A DNA stretch of 64,000 bases from Blastomussa wellsi (GCA_947652115.1 OX393565.1:7136021-7200020), one strand, 5' to 3'. Positions 20,845 to 33,011 are shown, numbered from the stretch's first letter. A program made the numbers and translations. The notes: a model not told the origin generated them from the letters alone.

Positions 20845-22988
20845 TTCATGCCCAGCTTACAGCCTCGCTTTCATGCTAGATCGATCACGTGACCTCCGCT
20901 AATAAAATAAACTAATCTATTGGCTTCAGGGTTGCTTGCTTATTGTACCTGGTGAATTTGGTTGAGTTTCCCTGAATTAGAAAGAAATTATGGCCCCTTA
21001 AAGTTTTTTAGCCTCGTTTTCATGCTGGATCAGACAGGTCCATTTTCAATACCCCATAATTACCCACTGAACGCTTAACAAAGTTGTCAACAACATTTTA
21101 ACGATTCCTAGTTGTCCAGTGAACACTACTAGGCTATTGATTTGCTTTCTTCCAAAAAAGCCTACGGGAATTATTTATCAGACATATGCTCCTGGACTAA
21201 AGTTTCATTGTCGGTTGTACGGTAGGTTTTAGAAATTTTGGGTCAAAAACAGGTTTTTACGACCTTTGGACGAGATTGGATTGCGCATGCCCTTTAATTT
21301 TAGCGCGCGCTCATGTGACGTCATGCGTCGCGTGCTTTCAAGCAAGACAAAATTAGACTTATCTGCTGGTTGTTTATCTAACTTTCTTATCTTATTTTAC
21401 TTGTCCGAGTTTAAGCAAATGTTTGAAAGTATGTTGAATTTTTTTCTTTTATACCATGTTGGTTCAAAGGGGATAAAATTTTTGAGACTTGTTTTGTTTC
21501 TTTTCAGAGTTGCTAACGCAGTTTTCGTACGCGCTCTCTTGAGTCTCGTAAAAACTGTAGTAAGCCACCTTAAATTGTAATACCATTCTCTCAACTATTA
21601 CTGATAAATGGTCGGAAATAAGAGAAAAGCAAAATCGAATGACATCCTTTGAAGTCTTGCGACACGAGTTTCGCGAGTGAATATCCAATTCAAAGGGACA
21701 GACCACAATCTCAATCCTGTAAAAAATATCTAATTGCCATAACCGTTCATCAGTAGGATGCCTAAAATGCTTGTAATTCCACAATTGGTTTCGGCTCCAT
21801 TAATTACAGGTAGCCAATCTAAACAACTTCAAATTGAATACCTGTAGTTGGACAACTACACCATTCACGCGTCAATCACGTACACTAAGATGGGTTCTTT
21901 CTCGCTGTTTTCCAACCGTTTGTTACAAACGAGGTTCTCAAAACACAAAAGAGGCTCTCAAAGACTTCCTAGCCTCGAAATTTGTTATTGATACGGTTAA
22001 TTGGTAATAGGACTTGCAATTTAGTGGTAATCGTTCTCGTAATTTCAAATCGTCCCACTCTACTCGCCGGATTTCTCCCCGAATTGTACTCCATGCACTC
22101 AGTCCTGTTGCCATGACTAATTCTTCCTGGGATTCGCTGTTGTAGTACTATATTTTATAAAATAACTGAGATACTACACGCGCTCTCAATGGTTGATAGG
22201 TGTGTTTATATGAGAGTATATAAACACGGTTGTGACGTTTTAGTTTCGGGCGTATTTTTAAGAAATTTTTTACAAAAGCAATAGAGGACTTTCTCCGTGT
22301 TTACATAGCCTCATCTAAACTCTCGGGGATTATGGCCTCATAGTTCTTATAGATCCTAAAATTCAAAAACGCCCAAAGTTAAAGTAAACTTTGACGGGAA
22401 AGATCTTCATTTGGGAATTTAAACTTTCGTAGTACATGTCTGTAGTAAACTCTTTTGTTTTAATAAGGTGCACTAGATCAACGTTCTCTTTATTTGTTTC
22501 AAATCTGACCGCTCACATGTCATTGTCAAGGAGATGATTGTGCAAGTTTAGAATGTAACATGAGAACAAGGCAGCTGCAATCTGCTGTCGGAATTCCATG
22601 ATGATAGCTCATTCCACTCTGTGTACACTGCGCTTTGCAGTTTGAGATGGTGAGCTAAATTAATATTGAATAAGTCTCCTCTTTTTTTGTCTCAGTACCC
22701 TTTAGTACCTTTTTTGTATTTCAGTCATATCTACCTGTAAGCCTTTCACCTATTTAAACCGCGCATTCCGACAAAAGTGTAATTAAATATCCATTCCAGT
22801 GAAAAAAGCTAATTGTACTGTTTGATTGATTTTCATTTCGAAACGCTTTAAAATTGCGCTCTTTTATGGTGTGTTTGAATTTGATATTTAATTTTCATTT
22901 AATGAAAAGGTCACTGCACGAGCTGTCCGTCACTGGTAAATAAATTGGATCACTAAAGGGAGCGAAATTTTTATTTGACCTAACGACC
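20845..22988. other. Noncoding stretch between two DNA transposons
   Basis: No supported exon. A perfect 10-bp stem (GTGTTTATAT / ATATAAACAC, loop of 6) sits at 22202-22227. The longest open frame (minus, 21464-21784) is compositionally unremarkable and I do not trust it. Confidence 0.5.
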
Positions 22989-22991
22989 TAA
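22989..22991. repeat. Target-site duplication TAA, left
   Basis: TAA abuts the TGCACCTATCAATG terminus and recurs at 29132-29134 after the opposite terminus. Confidence 0.7.
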
Positions 22992-23456
22992 TGCACCTAT
23001 CAATGTTAAGCCGCTGGGGGGGGGGGGAGGCCGGGCATAGGCGGGGGATTTGAACTCCAATCATTTTTTCTCTTCAAATGCCCGACCCCAGGGAAGTTAA
23101 CCTTGGTCAAAAGAGTGCAAATTCCCTACCCCAGGGATTCTATTGTTGTTCAAAAGAAAAGGCACAGTTCTTAAAAATAAGAACTAAATAGAAAAAAAAA
23201 TTAAATAAAAGGCTACAAAGCAACAACGTCAAAATGCAACATCTGTTTAATATAATAATATGAAAAAAGCCTAACAAAAGGGCTCAATATCTTAGATGTA
23301 TTCACTAATTCATAGTAATACACTGCACATGGAAGGCTTGCAACAATGAAGTTAATTCCATTTCGTTTTTCCTACTAAAGTTATAATGAATACAGTTATC
23401 ATGAATAAAGAACACTGTCTTACAATCAGTGCAGTGTTTTATGATCAAAACAATGT

Positions 23457-24690
23457 TCAATGCCAAACTTCTGTGCATTTCAAACACAGCCACCGATCTG
23501 GAACATCGTTTTCTTCTAATTCCGTACATCCAATATGGCACCACGACAGACACCCATCACACTGCACCCAAGAAACCACCTCGTCACTTTTATTTTGAAG
23601 GGGGTCATGTAGATCACACACCACACAAAGAACATTTTCGTCATCCTCATCCTCATCACTCACTTTCCTGGAGGTCTTCGTTTGTTTTGTTTTCTTGGTT
23701 TCCTTTTTTCTCTTGCTTGATCTTTTTCCTCCATTTGACTGATTTTGAGATTTTTCTCTTCTTGTTTGTGCAGCTTTCTGAGCCCCTTTCCTTCTATTTT
23801 CATGGGTTTGGTGCAGGTGGACAAACCAAAATTTGACTTCCTCGCTAGGAAGAAGAACAGTTCTGGCAACTTGTTGAATTATGGCTTCAGATGGCACAGA
23901 CTTGTGTTCACGGTATACAGCAAGAATAACCTCTGAAGGTGGCTGGGGTTTTCCAACTTCTTCAGCAGAGTTTGCACGTTGCCACAGCTTGTCAGGCTTT
24001 AAGTAATGTCCACCGCAGACTTCTTCACAGTCTTGGCACGCCTGGTCTCCATAAGGCCTTTCGGGATCAGGTGTTGGGATTGGCACATATTTCAAGGGTG
24101 GTCCACCCGGATACCATACCTGTCCGGTATCTTTACTCTCATTACGGCACATGGGATGAATACACCCAGGCTGATAGCAACATGCAAGGAAGAATACATA
24201 CTTCTGAGGTAGTTCATGATCCACCAAGTGATTTTCACGCAGAGTCCATACCCTTTCAAATTTTTCATAAATTGCTGGGTGTTCAGCCTTCAGCCTCTCT
24301 TTTGCCTCTTTTCCTCCCTTTAGGAAAACTTTCAACAGTTCACTTTCATGTCTTTCTGAACTACTATCTGCCCCTTTGAAAAGGTTTATATGGGTTCCGG
24401 CACAGGGTGCCCCATCCACTCTATCCAGGTAGACATCAATTGCAGAATGCAAATTTTTTTTCAGCACCTCTTGGTTGACCTGACCAGAATCTGAACGGCA
24501 TGATCCATGCAATGTCGATGGGATAAATAAGTTGGCATGTGCTAGGGCAAGGCAGCCATTTTGAAGCTCCACTCTGTTGAGATAACTGGCGCCGCTGTTG
24601 CGTGATGTCACCATAATTGCTCTGGTACCTTTTTCAAGGTGTCTCAATGTCCACCAGTACTGAACCTCGATGAGAGGGCCCCTCATCATA
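23457..24690 (-). pseudogene. Transposon protein, C-terminal half: DDE end, homeodomain-like, PHD
   Basis: The segment begins with EVQYWWTLRHLEKG and NRVELQNGCLALAHANLF, then a Cys-rich stretch. A helix-turn-helix resembling homeodomain helix 3 follows (VKFWFVHLHQTHENRRKG, residues 292-309 of the frame), then a basic tail. It ends in a C4HC3 PHD finger (CVVCDLHD...WVQCDGC...CHIGC...WLCLKC, residues 362-412). PHD fingers read histone tails. The frame joins the 24691-25578 portion only across a frameshift near 24678-24690, inside a DGSYDEGPSH motif. The gene is therefore broken here or mis-assembled. Confidence 0.65.
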
Positions 24691-25578
24691 GCTACCATCG
24701 ACTCTAACACACTCTACTTCCTTCAAAGAACCAGTGTTGCTGTTGACAAAGGCTGGTTTGACAGCATCTTCCTTCTCAAGCATTTTCAAGTCTGCCATGT
24801 GCTGAGGGGGGCCTTTTTCAAAGATTCCTGGTGCTTTGACAACACCTGCACAAATTTCCCCTGTATTTGCTGTCGCTGGGAAGTTGTAGGAAGTGGTTTG
24901 CAGCACGGAAGGGTAATTATTGACGTAATCTGATCTTGTTGTCAAAGATTCTTTCCCAGAAATGCACAAGGTGGCATGAGACTTGTGTGTAGCCATAGTG
25001 TCCAAGCGAAATCCTGCCTGGTCATCCCTTCCGAGGTTCATAATGTTTGTGCCATCAGTGTACTGAATGGTGTTTAATGCAGAGTATAATGCAGCACTCC
25101 AGTGGTGATCCGGGTTAAAACGGATATTGAAACCCTTGCGTGCTCTTTTGTGGACAACTTTTGCAACTCCTTGGTAACGGATGGCTGAACGTCTTCTTTT
25201 ATTGCGTGCAATACAAAGTTGTACCACTGTTCCATAAGCAAAGGTACGTTTGTATTTGTTCTCAAGAAAATCCTTAATGCGCCTAAATGTAGCCTTCTTT
25301 CGAATCCTTTTGTTGCCATCAAAGGTTACAACTCCTGTACGCCGCCATGCATCTGCCCCTGCCCCACACTGTGCAACAAACTCTTCTATGGCTGCTCCAA
25401 TTCCTGGACAGTCTTTAAGTATTCTGCTCACCTTCTTGCTGCGTCTTCTCTTAAGAAACCTCCTCTCCATAACCTTCCTTCGTGACTCCCGAACTGCCTT
25501 CCTGCGGAGTGAAGCTCTTGTCTTTTCAATCATCAACCTGCCATCTTCACCAAGTACTCTGAAATTCCATTCTGCCAT
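24691..25578 (-). pseudogene. Transposon protein, central part with candidate catalytic acids
   Basis: A basic N terminus (RRKAVRESRRKVMERRFLKRR) precedes a winged-helix-like region and the blocks YTDGTNIMNLGRDDQAGFRLD (D175 of the frame) and VRVDGSYDEGPSH (D292). With the glutamate of VELQNG in the next frame these could form a D-D-E triad. The spacing is plausible but I am inferring catalysis from motif shape alone. An upstream stretch at 25579-25673 (SDSDASDTEL) follows an acceptor-like CGACAG and is in another frame, so a further small frameshift is likely near 25570. Confidence 0.55.
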
Positions 25579-25733
25579 AATTCAGTGTCACTAGCATCTG
25601 AATCAGACACTATCTCTCCATTGCGGACATCCTGCTGCCTCTGAGATGAATTTTCTACTAACAGATATGCCTGTCGAGAATGTTAAATTAGCCTTTCCTC
25701 TTCTAAGCTCAAGCCAAGGAAAGGAATTTGTCC

Positions 25734-26829
25734 TTAAAAATCGAGAAGTAATTGTTCCACTGCTTCAAGGTTTAAATCATGTAACATTTCTTTAACAACA
25801 ACGACAAATTTGAACCAGTTGAAACTGCACTTCATTAGAATATCTTGCAACTGATGAGAGTTCATACTGATTTCACCGGTTTCTGTTACATGTTTGTAGC
25901 ATTCTCCATCATTGACATATTCCGATAGTTCAAACTGATGGGGTAACATGTCTCCTTCACTGACATCTCCTTCATCTCCTCCTTTGTTTTCCTCATGATC
26001 AGTGTTTTCAAATTGATGAGGTAACACGCCTTCTTCACTTCCTTCACCTCCTCCTTCGTTTTCCTCATGATCATTGTCATCTTCACTCTCCGAAAGATTA
26101 TCTTCACTCACTGAATTGGCATCAGATACTCCTAGTGTCTGCAAGAGTGCCTCATCTTTTACACTGGCAATCTTAAGAATTGTTTCCCTTATTGCATCTG
26201 CTTCCTCATATGCTGCTTGAACTGATGCTGCTCTTTTATGGACATTGTGAAAGCCATAGATCTTTTCAGCTTTTCGGGCAGAGATTCCTGAAGATCTTAC
26301 AGCTAAATACTTTAGCCTATCTTTTTCTGATTCACTCTCAGCTAGATTGAGAAGAGACATCAATTCCTTCTTTGACACTGCTGTTTCCTTATTTTGACCA
26401 TTGCTGTGTACTACTTTGTTTAGAAGCATCTGCAACACACCATAGTTAACAGATGACTGCTTTTCCACCAGATACAATGGCAGCAAGTGGTAACTGTAAT
26501 AACTTTCTTCGTGCATGGGCTGAAGTGTAAGTTACCCCAGAGCTGCACATCTCAAATGCCTCTTTGAGAAGGAGAAATCCATTCAATAAAATATGCTGAG
26601 CAACACTAAGAAGTAAATTACACTCAATGCAGGGTTGCACGTGCTTCTTCTTGCAAAAAATTGAACGAGCGTCTATATACTGCTGAAGGTTTAAGCCTTC
26701 AAACCTCGATATATACAGATCATCTTTCACATTTTCACACACTGAAAGATCTTTCTTTCTTTGCTTGTCAAAAATCTCAAAAATGTTCACCCCTTGCTCT
26801 TCCCTGTCAGAATGCAAGGGGAAGTTCAA
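25734..26829 (-). pseudogene. Transposon protein, middle region
   Basis: Two overlapping frames (26829-26446 and 26516-25734) encode one continuous region. The first has FLNFPLHSDREEQGVNIFEIF and CIECNLLLSVAQHILLNGF, then TYTSAHARRKLLQLPLAAI. The second has NYGVLQMLLNKVV, then SARKAEKIYGFHNV, then acidic repeats (DHEENEGGGEGS / DHEENKGGDEGD). The switch lies near 26455-26465. Another shift separates this part from the upstream exon near 26830. No known fold is recognised. Confidence 0.5.
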
Positions 26830-27418
26830 AAATCCTGGCCATCTGAGGATGGTGTATCAACACTTTCCGAACTTGAAGACAGTATTTCAGTATCATGAGA
26901 GCTGTCAGAGTTATACTGGCCTTCATTGCTGACTGGCACAGTAGCCTCTCCCTTGCTTTTACTTGTTTTCTCAAAAGCAGCCTTCAGCCCAGCATCATTT
27001 TTAGTTGCTTTCCCCTCATCTTTCAAAGCAGTTGAAGATGACTTTTTTGTGTTATAATACCAAGCTGACTTTGAATCCTTTTTCTGCAAAGCTGCTAGTT
27101 GTTTAGAATAACCATTCTTTTCTCTAAATAGTTTTTTTATATGTTCTGAAATCTCTGAACATTGGGTGAAATTGGTCAGGGACTTAGCTCTGCTTAACTG
27201 CTGTTGTTTGGTTCGTATGGAATCTTCTGTAGATTCAATCAGCTTAGAAAGATTCTCTATTTCTCTTTTTCGTTCACTTGACATTAACTTAGCTCTTTTT
27301 GCAGGTCTTTCCTCTTCACTAGGACTGTCATTCTGGCTTGATGATCTTGAAGACCCTTTCTTGTATTTATGCACACCATCACTTTTCACTTTGTCAACTG
27401 CCTTTGTAAAAAGCTCTC
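26830..27418 (-). CDS. Transposon protein, exon 4
   Basis: It begins after GTTTGTTTCAG and completes a glycine codon with the previous exon (phase 1). It codes for GELFTKAVDKVKSDG, then a Ser/Lys-rich linker with a bipartite basic motif (RPAKRAKLMSSERKRE), a helical region, and a Ser-rich acidic tail. The basic motif looks like a nuclear localisation signal. It ends at a stop only because of the frame change near 26830. Confidence 0.55.
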
Positions 27419-27599
27419 CTGAAACAAACAGAGCAACAACATGCTCAAAAACTGTCACTTTGCAATGCAATTGAAATTAATAAACTCTTAAGTACAGGTC
27501 AATTGCAGACTAAGTTCAAGTAAAGAAATCTAATAAGAGAATAAGAATTTAACAATCAACAAATGGACAACAATAAAGGCTATAAGGAATTTTGTGTAC

Positions 27600-27762
27600 C
27601 TCGGCGAACTAACAGAGTTGGATCATTTAGTGCCAGTGTTCCTGCAGCAGCATTTACCGCCTCCTCATAAGGCTTTATTGGTCTTCCACTGTCTTTGTTG
27701 TATATCCGCGCCTTTTTAATGATGTCACTGTCATCTGCACCTTGAATGGTTTCATCTGTTTC
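27600..27762 (-). CDS. Transposon protein, exon 3
   Basis: It is bounded by TTCTCTTTAACAAG|GAAACAG and CGCCGAG|GTACAC. It codes for ETDETIQGADDSDIIKKARIY and onward to DPTLLVRR, in phase with the exons on both sides. The function is unknown. Confidence 0.55.
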
Positions 27763-27928
27763 CTTGTTAAAGAGAAAAAAATTTTTGTCACAAAAATATT
27801 TTGGACCAGACCTGCTTTGCATACATTTGTCAGTACATTTTCTGCAATACTACTATCCACATTGATGGGAGGGGGAAAGGGGTACCAGGTACAAAACATG
27901 AAACATACATGCACTGCAAGAGCAGCAA

Positions 27929-27929
<1 letters not shown>

Positions 27930-28027
<98 letters not shown>

Positions 28028-28141
28028 TTTAAAAATCAACCTTTATTGAGAAATAAAACTCGAATCTTACATGCATCCATGTGGAACTTATTACAATATT
28101 TATTATATAAAGTATATAATTATATAAAGTAGTAATACTAA

Positions 28142-28186
<45 letters not shown>
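27930..28186. repeat. (TTA)n microsatellites with a duplicated spacer
   Basis: About 32 TTA units run from 27930 to 28026 and about 14 more from 28141 to 28184. Each block is followed by the same AAAATCAACCTTTATTGAGA segment, which continues to TATATAAAGTA (about 28032-28115 and 28190-28272). The pattern suggests unequal duplication of a microsatellite plus its flank inside intron 2 of the transposon gene. Confidence 0.9.
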
Positions 28187-28187
<1 letters not shown>

Positions 28188-28448
28188 AAAAAAATCAACC
28201 TTTATTGAGAAATAAAACTCGAATCTTACATGCATCCATGTGGAACTTATTACAATATTTATTATATAAAGTAACAATACTAATAACAAAAATAACTTAC
28301 TTACCTTAAAAAAGTAAAAATTAGATAATTGATAATAGAAGTTCAAAATTCTATAAAATTTTAGTACAATTTTCCAACAGACTCGTAAACAAAGCGCAAT
28401 ATTTATTTTCTTAAATAAAGATATATAAATTATGAACTTCATTAATAC

Positions 28449-28643
28449 CTTTTTCTTAAGAATAACCCGAAGCTTTGAACGATCTTCGATCTCCGTTACA
28501 CTCTTAACATCAACATATTCCTGCCACTCCGTCTCGAACTTCTGTACAATGACTTCTTGTATTTCAAATTCTTTCTTTACTAATTGCATGAAATTTTCCT
28601 CCACAAGTAAAGCCCTACGGCTTTCGCCGTACTGCACAAGAAC
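28449..28643 (-). CDS. Transposon protein, exon 2
   Basis: The acceptor ATACTATGTAG precedes VLVQYGESRRALLVEENF, and the donor is AGAAAAAG|GTATTA. The exon is 65 codons, phase 0 on both sides. It is charged and helical, with no recognised domain. Confidence 0.55.
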
Positions 28644-28858
28644 CTACATAGTATAAATATGAATGAAGATATTATTTAGCTTATGGAGTCAATCAAGCAT
28701 ACACAAGTAGCAAGAAGAAAGCTCATAAATATTCATAATACGGAAAAATATGCACCAGAATACAAAGGAGACAAAACTTCATCTATTCAAGAACATCTGA
28801 AGGTAGATGGAAAGATTCGATGGCCTTTAGTATTAAAAAATAAAGTAGATTCGCTCAC

Positions 28859-28918
28859 CTTCCTTTCGGCCATGGTTTCTCTTCTCGCACGCTCTCGCAC
28901 CCTCAAAATGGCGGTCAT
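28859..28918 (-). CDS. Transposon protein, exon 1
   Basis: ATG at 28918 opens 20 codons (MTAILRVRERARRETMAERK) ending at AAG|GTGAGC, a near-consensus donor in phase 0. Several CCGCCAT / GCCATCTTG motifs (YY1-like, core ATGGCGG) lie at and upstream of the start (28905-28975), a plausible initiator region. The terminal repeat lies about 170 bp upstream. Confidence 0.55.
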
Positions 28919-29131
28919 TGTTTCCAGTCTTTCTCGATCATTCAAGATGGCGGATAATCAAGATGGCGTCGGTAGTGCCCAACCCGCTAACGGTTGAAGT
29001 CAAAAGACCCGACCCCGGGACTTGTCAAATGATCAAAATTCCCAGCCACGGGCAGGCTTGACACGTCAAATCCCCCGCCTATGCCCGGCCTCCCCCCCCC
29101 CCCCCCCAGCGGCTTAACATTGATAGGTGCA

Positions 29132-29134
29132 TAA
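29132..29134. repeat. Target-site duplication TAA, right
   Basis: It follows the GATAGGTGCA terminus of the 22992-29131 element and matches 22989-22991. Confidence 0.7.
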
Positions 29135-29137
29135 CAA

Positions 29138-29330
29138 CTAGCCTCACCTTAATTCGATGCCAGCTCTGAATCCTCAAAACATTAGGGTTAGGCTTTGGTT
29201 CACGTATGCATCCCGAGCTGCCTCGTTTCGCAGAGACTTGGTCATAACTCTCAGAAAATTCAGAGGCTCAAATTTCCGTTATCCTCAAAGTTAAAGTTGC
29301 TGAATACATAAATTTAAAGCCATAAAGTGT
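29138..29330. repeat. Copy of the CCGAGCTGC-CGTTTCGCAGAG repeat module (A type)
   Basis: It starts AGCCTCACCTTAATTCGATG and includes ATGCATCCCGAGCTGCCTCG and TTTCCGTTATCCTC. Related modules start near 30678, 31021, 33012, 34526 and 38205. It is an interspersed or tandem family of unknown type. Confidence 0.8.
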
Positions 29331-29755
29331 TGCATGATTATAGGAGAAGATGTACGACGCTTTTTTTACTTCATGAAAATCTTAACAAAATGACAAACGA
29401 TTCGTTTGGTGTAAAAGGTGAGTAAAAAAATCACGAACACTAGAATTTATCCGAATATATTGTTTTTAGTTTACTTTTGCTTTAAAATGCAGTAATAGCA
29501 ATCAAAAGAACCGTAGTTAAGATCATATAATGGTATTTAACACTGCATCAACCAGCCTGCTATTTTAAACATTAAAACCAAAACAAAATGCATGACACTG
29601 ACAGCCATCTTCCAACTGTAACATTTTACTCTCAAGATACGATTTTACCAACAATATCCCAGTTTTACAGGCATAACAGATAATCAGCTACCAACAATAT
29701 TTCAGCGGATATAATGCGAATGTTCTTTACTCGTGACATAAACCCACTGCAGCTA

Positions 29756-30082
29756 TCAACATCTCTTTATTACCCAATCAATCCTGCCATCATGGCCGTA
29801 ATAGACGGTCAGCTCGTTCGCCAAAGAATCCCAAGCTACACGTTCGCGACTTGATCCGCAATACCAAAACAACTCACGCAGCAGACCTGGCAGTCTCACC
29901 ACATAGTGCGTGTTCTTGAATATCGTTTTATATGGCGTTAGCAACAGGATGTAACTGGCACTTCTGCATCTGTCAGTGGTGTGTTCGACGAAATGACAAG
30001 TCCCAGATACAGGGGGACTACAGCAGGCAATGTAGAGCACGACTGCAATGGTAGCAAGAGCCGCCTGGAATTTCATTTTCAT
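29756..30082 (-). CDS. Putative small secreted Cys-containing protein, 108 aa
   Basis: ATG at 30082 opens MKMKFQAALATIAVVLYIACC, a hydrophobic signal peptide with a likely cleavage after PPVSG near residue 27. The mature part has four cysteines (TCHF, DRCRS, WYCGS and the C-terminal residue), enough for two disulphides, plus several aromatic residues. It is a single exon in this view. A TTTATATCT box about 35 bp upstream on the minus strand could be a TATA element. I do not recognise the family. It could be a coral-specific secreted protein or a chance frame. The clean signal peptide and codon pattern favour a real gene. Confidence 0.5.
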   Translation of the reverse strand: MKMKFQAALATIAVVLYIACCSPPVSGTCHFVEHTTDRCRSASYILLLTPYKTIFKNTHYVVRLPGLLRELFWYCGSSRERVAWDSLANELTVYYGHDGRIDWVIKRC

Positions 30083-30677
30083 GTCTCGTCAGTTGGACAG
30101 TTCTTTATCCTGGGTAGATATAAAGGGAGAACAGCGATTTTTTGACTGATGTACTTCCTGCATAACATAATTAAGTAAAAAGTGTGACTGCGTTCAATAG
30201 CTGATGTGGGATACTTATGTACAGGACGTAGTTCTTGGTTACCATATATGGAAAACACAAGCTAAGGGACTATTGTGGATACAGGATATCTTGTTAACCT
30301 GTCTTCAGAAAGGGAAAGCCGAAAAGCGTAGGTTGATTGGACTACAACTGAAGTATTTTTTTTGTATTTTAATGATATTTATTGATTTGTTTATTATTTG
30401 ATTTGGCAATTATTGTCTCAAGTTGATAAGCCATTTTAATTTTGGAATTAAAAACTCTAATTGAGGGTAAAGAACTACTTTGTCTACAATAATATAAGTA
30501 TTGTTTGGCAACTAGCAAAACGTGAGTTACAAATAATTCATCATCACACCTTACAATGCCAAACATTATATCCTTTTCAGAAAGATTAGCGATTTTAATC
30601 CCTTGTTTGTCAAACCATTTTATAACTTCAGCCAAAAAAATCTTAGAATAACGACAAGATGTAATAAGGTGCTCAAG
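30083..30677. other. Noncoding stretch
   Basis: AT-rich, with no supported exon or named repeat. The minus-strand open frame at 30369-30635 has no recognisable domain. Confidence 0.4.
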
Positions 30678-31019
30678 GGGCTCGTATTATTTCGATACTG
30701 GCTCAAAATCCTTAATACAAATCTCTTAGCGTGGTTATAGCTATGCATCATGAGCTGCCGCGTTTTGCAGAGGTTGGATCGTTGCTCTCAAATTAGGCTC
30801 AAATATCCGTTATCCTCAAAATTGAAGTCTCTCATTAGATAAAATCTAAGCCAAAAACAAGATATTTGATGATTACAGGAAAATACGTGACAATGAACCA
30901 AACGACCCGCCAAGAACACGTCCTAGCATAATATGCATAACGGGAATCACTGCACGGATCGTGAGAGTAAGTTACAGAAATCACAGAGCTGTTGAACTTA
31001 CTTGATCTCCTCCGCGCGA
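30678..31019. repeat. Repeat module, B type, truncated
   Basis: It starts GGCTCGTATTATTTCGATAC and runs to GATCTCCTCCGCGCGAG. It matches 33012-33345 closely but stops at 31019, where it joins copy 1 of the segmental duplication. The promoter-like part present at 33360-33440 is missing here. Confidence 0.85.
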
Positions 31020-33011
31020 GTGTCTATACACGTATGCATCCCGAGCTGCCGCGTTTCGCAGAGGCTCGATCATAACACTCAAAAATTCAGACGCTCAAAT
31101 TTCCGTTATTCTCATACATTGAAGTATAGCCAAAAAAGATGTTGCATGATTAAAGAAAAAGATTTACTAACGACGTATTTTTTACTTCATAAAAAGTTAA
31201 AACTTCATTAAAAGTTAAAACGGCCAGTTTTAACTTTTAATTCTCGAGCTCGAGAATCTATCCGAATGATTTGTTTTAGTTTGCTGTTGCTTTAAAATGC
31301 AATAATATTGTTATCAAAAGAACAGTAGACAAGATCATACAATAGTGTCAATCATTAAAAAGGAAACGTGCGTTATGAAGTCCAGAGCGCAATGATATTG
31401 GTCTCCAAAAGTACTTCTTGCACGCCATCAAATCTAAATGCACGATTCAATTGCTTTTGAACCTTCGCGGCTTTTCAGGCATATCGATTATTTAGCTAAT
31501 TGTTAAGAAGCCTTCTTTTGAAACTTTTTAGTCTTTGTTGAAGCGCTTTTTATTTTCATTACTACGTTCACAGGACGTTGAAAGGTGAGGTAAATCACAG
31601 CACAATATCTGTTTGTGTATGGCGCCTTTTGGAACGAACTCCATTCTATTTCTATTTCAAATTTTATAGCTTTGTGCAAAACTATCACTGATCACTGGTG
31701 GAAATAATAGCAAAGTAAAACCAAAATAATATTCTTGGAAGTATTTTCTCCCGTAACACGACAAAATTAGAAATATTATTTGCGCGATCAATGAAACGAG
31801 TTTTAAAAGTGTATATTTGGAACTGTAATCATCATTGTTTCTCAGTTTTGAAGTTATATGTGAGAACATTCTCTTGATAAAGGGTAATGGGGCGTACTTA
31901 AAAATTTGACACTGAGCGTTAGCTCTTAGCGGGCTTAAGCAACTTCTCACCGAGTGCAGCCGTCCACATAAAAAAAGAAGTAAATATAAGGTGTGCAGCA
32001 ATTGACTATTTAACAGTGATATTGGATTTCAAAAGTATTTCCAAGGCTAAATCACCATTAGCCGTTAAAACGTGCCTCTTGGCAGGTATGTCATTTTAAT
32101 TTGACTTTACATTTTAATACCATTTCGGGCAAATATTGCCGAGAATTGCTAGAAATAATAGCAAGCAGAACAGAATGACACGATTTTCAAGCAAAATGTG
32201 AGAAAATTAGTTATAACCTGAAATAAATTAATTTCTACCTGTTTTCTTGTTTGGGCAATCGAACGATGCAAATAATACCTACTGGGCTTGTGATTTGATG
32301 TGCTAAGTTATAATCATAATTGTTTCAGTTGTATAAGTAAAATGTTAACGAAGTTGAAGTGGGATTATGCCGTCGGCTGCGGCTGGCAAAATTGATAGAG
32401 AGCGGTTAGTTCTAAGTGACAAAAACCGCCCTAAAGCTAATTCAGCAAACATCGGTTAAAAAATATTTTCATTTGGAAATTTCTAACTTCCCCTATGTAA
32501 AAATCCGACCATGGTGAATGACAGCTTACCCTTTATTTAATTTTTTTGCTTTTGGGCAGTCGCTCGGTGTAGGTTGAATTAAGTTTCTTTGTTTCAAATC
32601 TAACTCTGTGTATTGCACGCTGTAGGTTGAGGTACATGAGGTATAAAGTGATATTGTATGATTGAGTTTCTAAAGTCACTACGTATTTGTTTGTGTCAAG
32701 ACATTTTCTTGTTTTTCGTATTTTTTTTATATAGTTGTATCTTGGGGTGGAGCCTTTCCGCCCACTTAAACCTCGCATTCTGATAAAAAGATCAAATTTT
32801 CATTTTAGTCGAAAAAGAAAGCTGTATTTGTGAGGATCTTTCCTCTATTGATTGCTTTCAATTTTGTATTTAAATTCCATTTAGAAAACCAACAAATCCC
32901 AAGCTAAGCTGAATAAACAGTTCCTGCACGAAATGTCATTGACTGTTGACAGATAAAAAGTACCTTTGCGGGAGGGAGCGAAGTTGTTGTTTTTTTTTTT
33001 TCATCTATCGA

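Larger units (their letters stand above)
22992..29131. mobile_element. DNA transposon with DDE-like and PHD protein, 6140 bp
   Basis: The termini are inverted copies of TGCACCTATCAATGTTAAGC, then a run of G (C) and a GGCCGGGCATAGGCGGGGGA block, together over 60 bp and nearly identical. The flanks share TAA. One multi-exon minus-strand gene fills the element, starting at 28918 and ending near 23457. The superfamily is not one I can name with confidence. TAA duplication resembles Harbinger, but the protein does not. A second, truncated end of the same type starts at 53571, also next to TAA. Confidence 0.85.

Noticed and set aside
21464..21784. 106-codon minus-strand open frame
   Set aside because: No recognisable motif and no supporting splice context; likely chance.
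27742..28637. Frames encoding long poly-Tyr, poly-Leu or poly-Asn tracts
   Set aside because: They are direct translations of the (TTA)n microsatellite in an intron.
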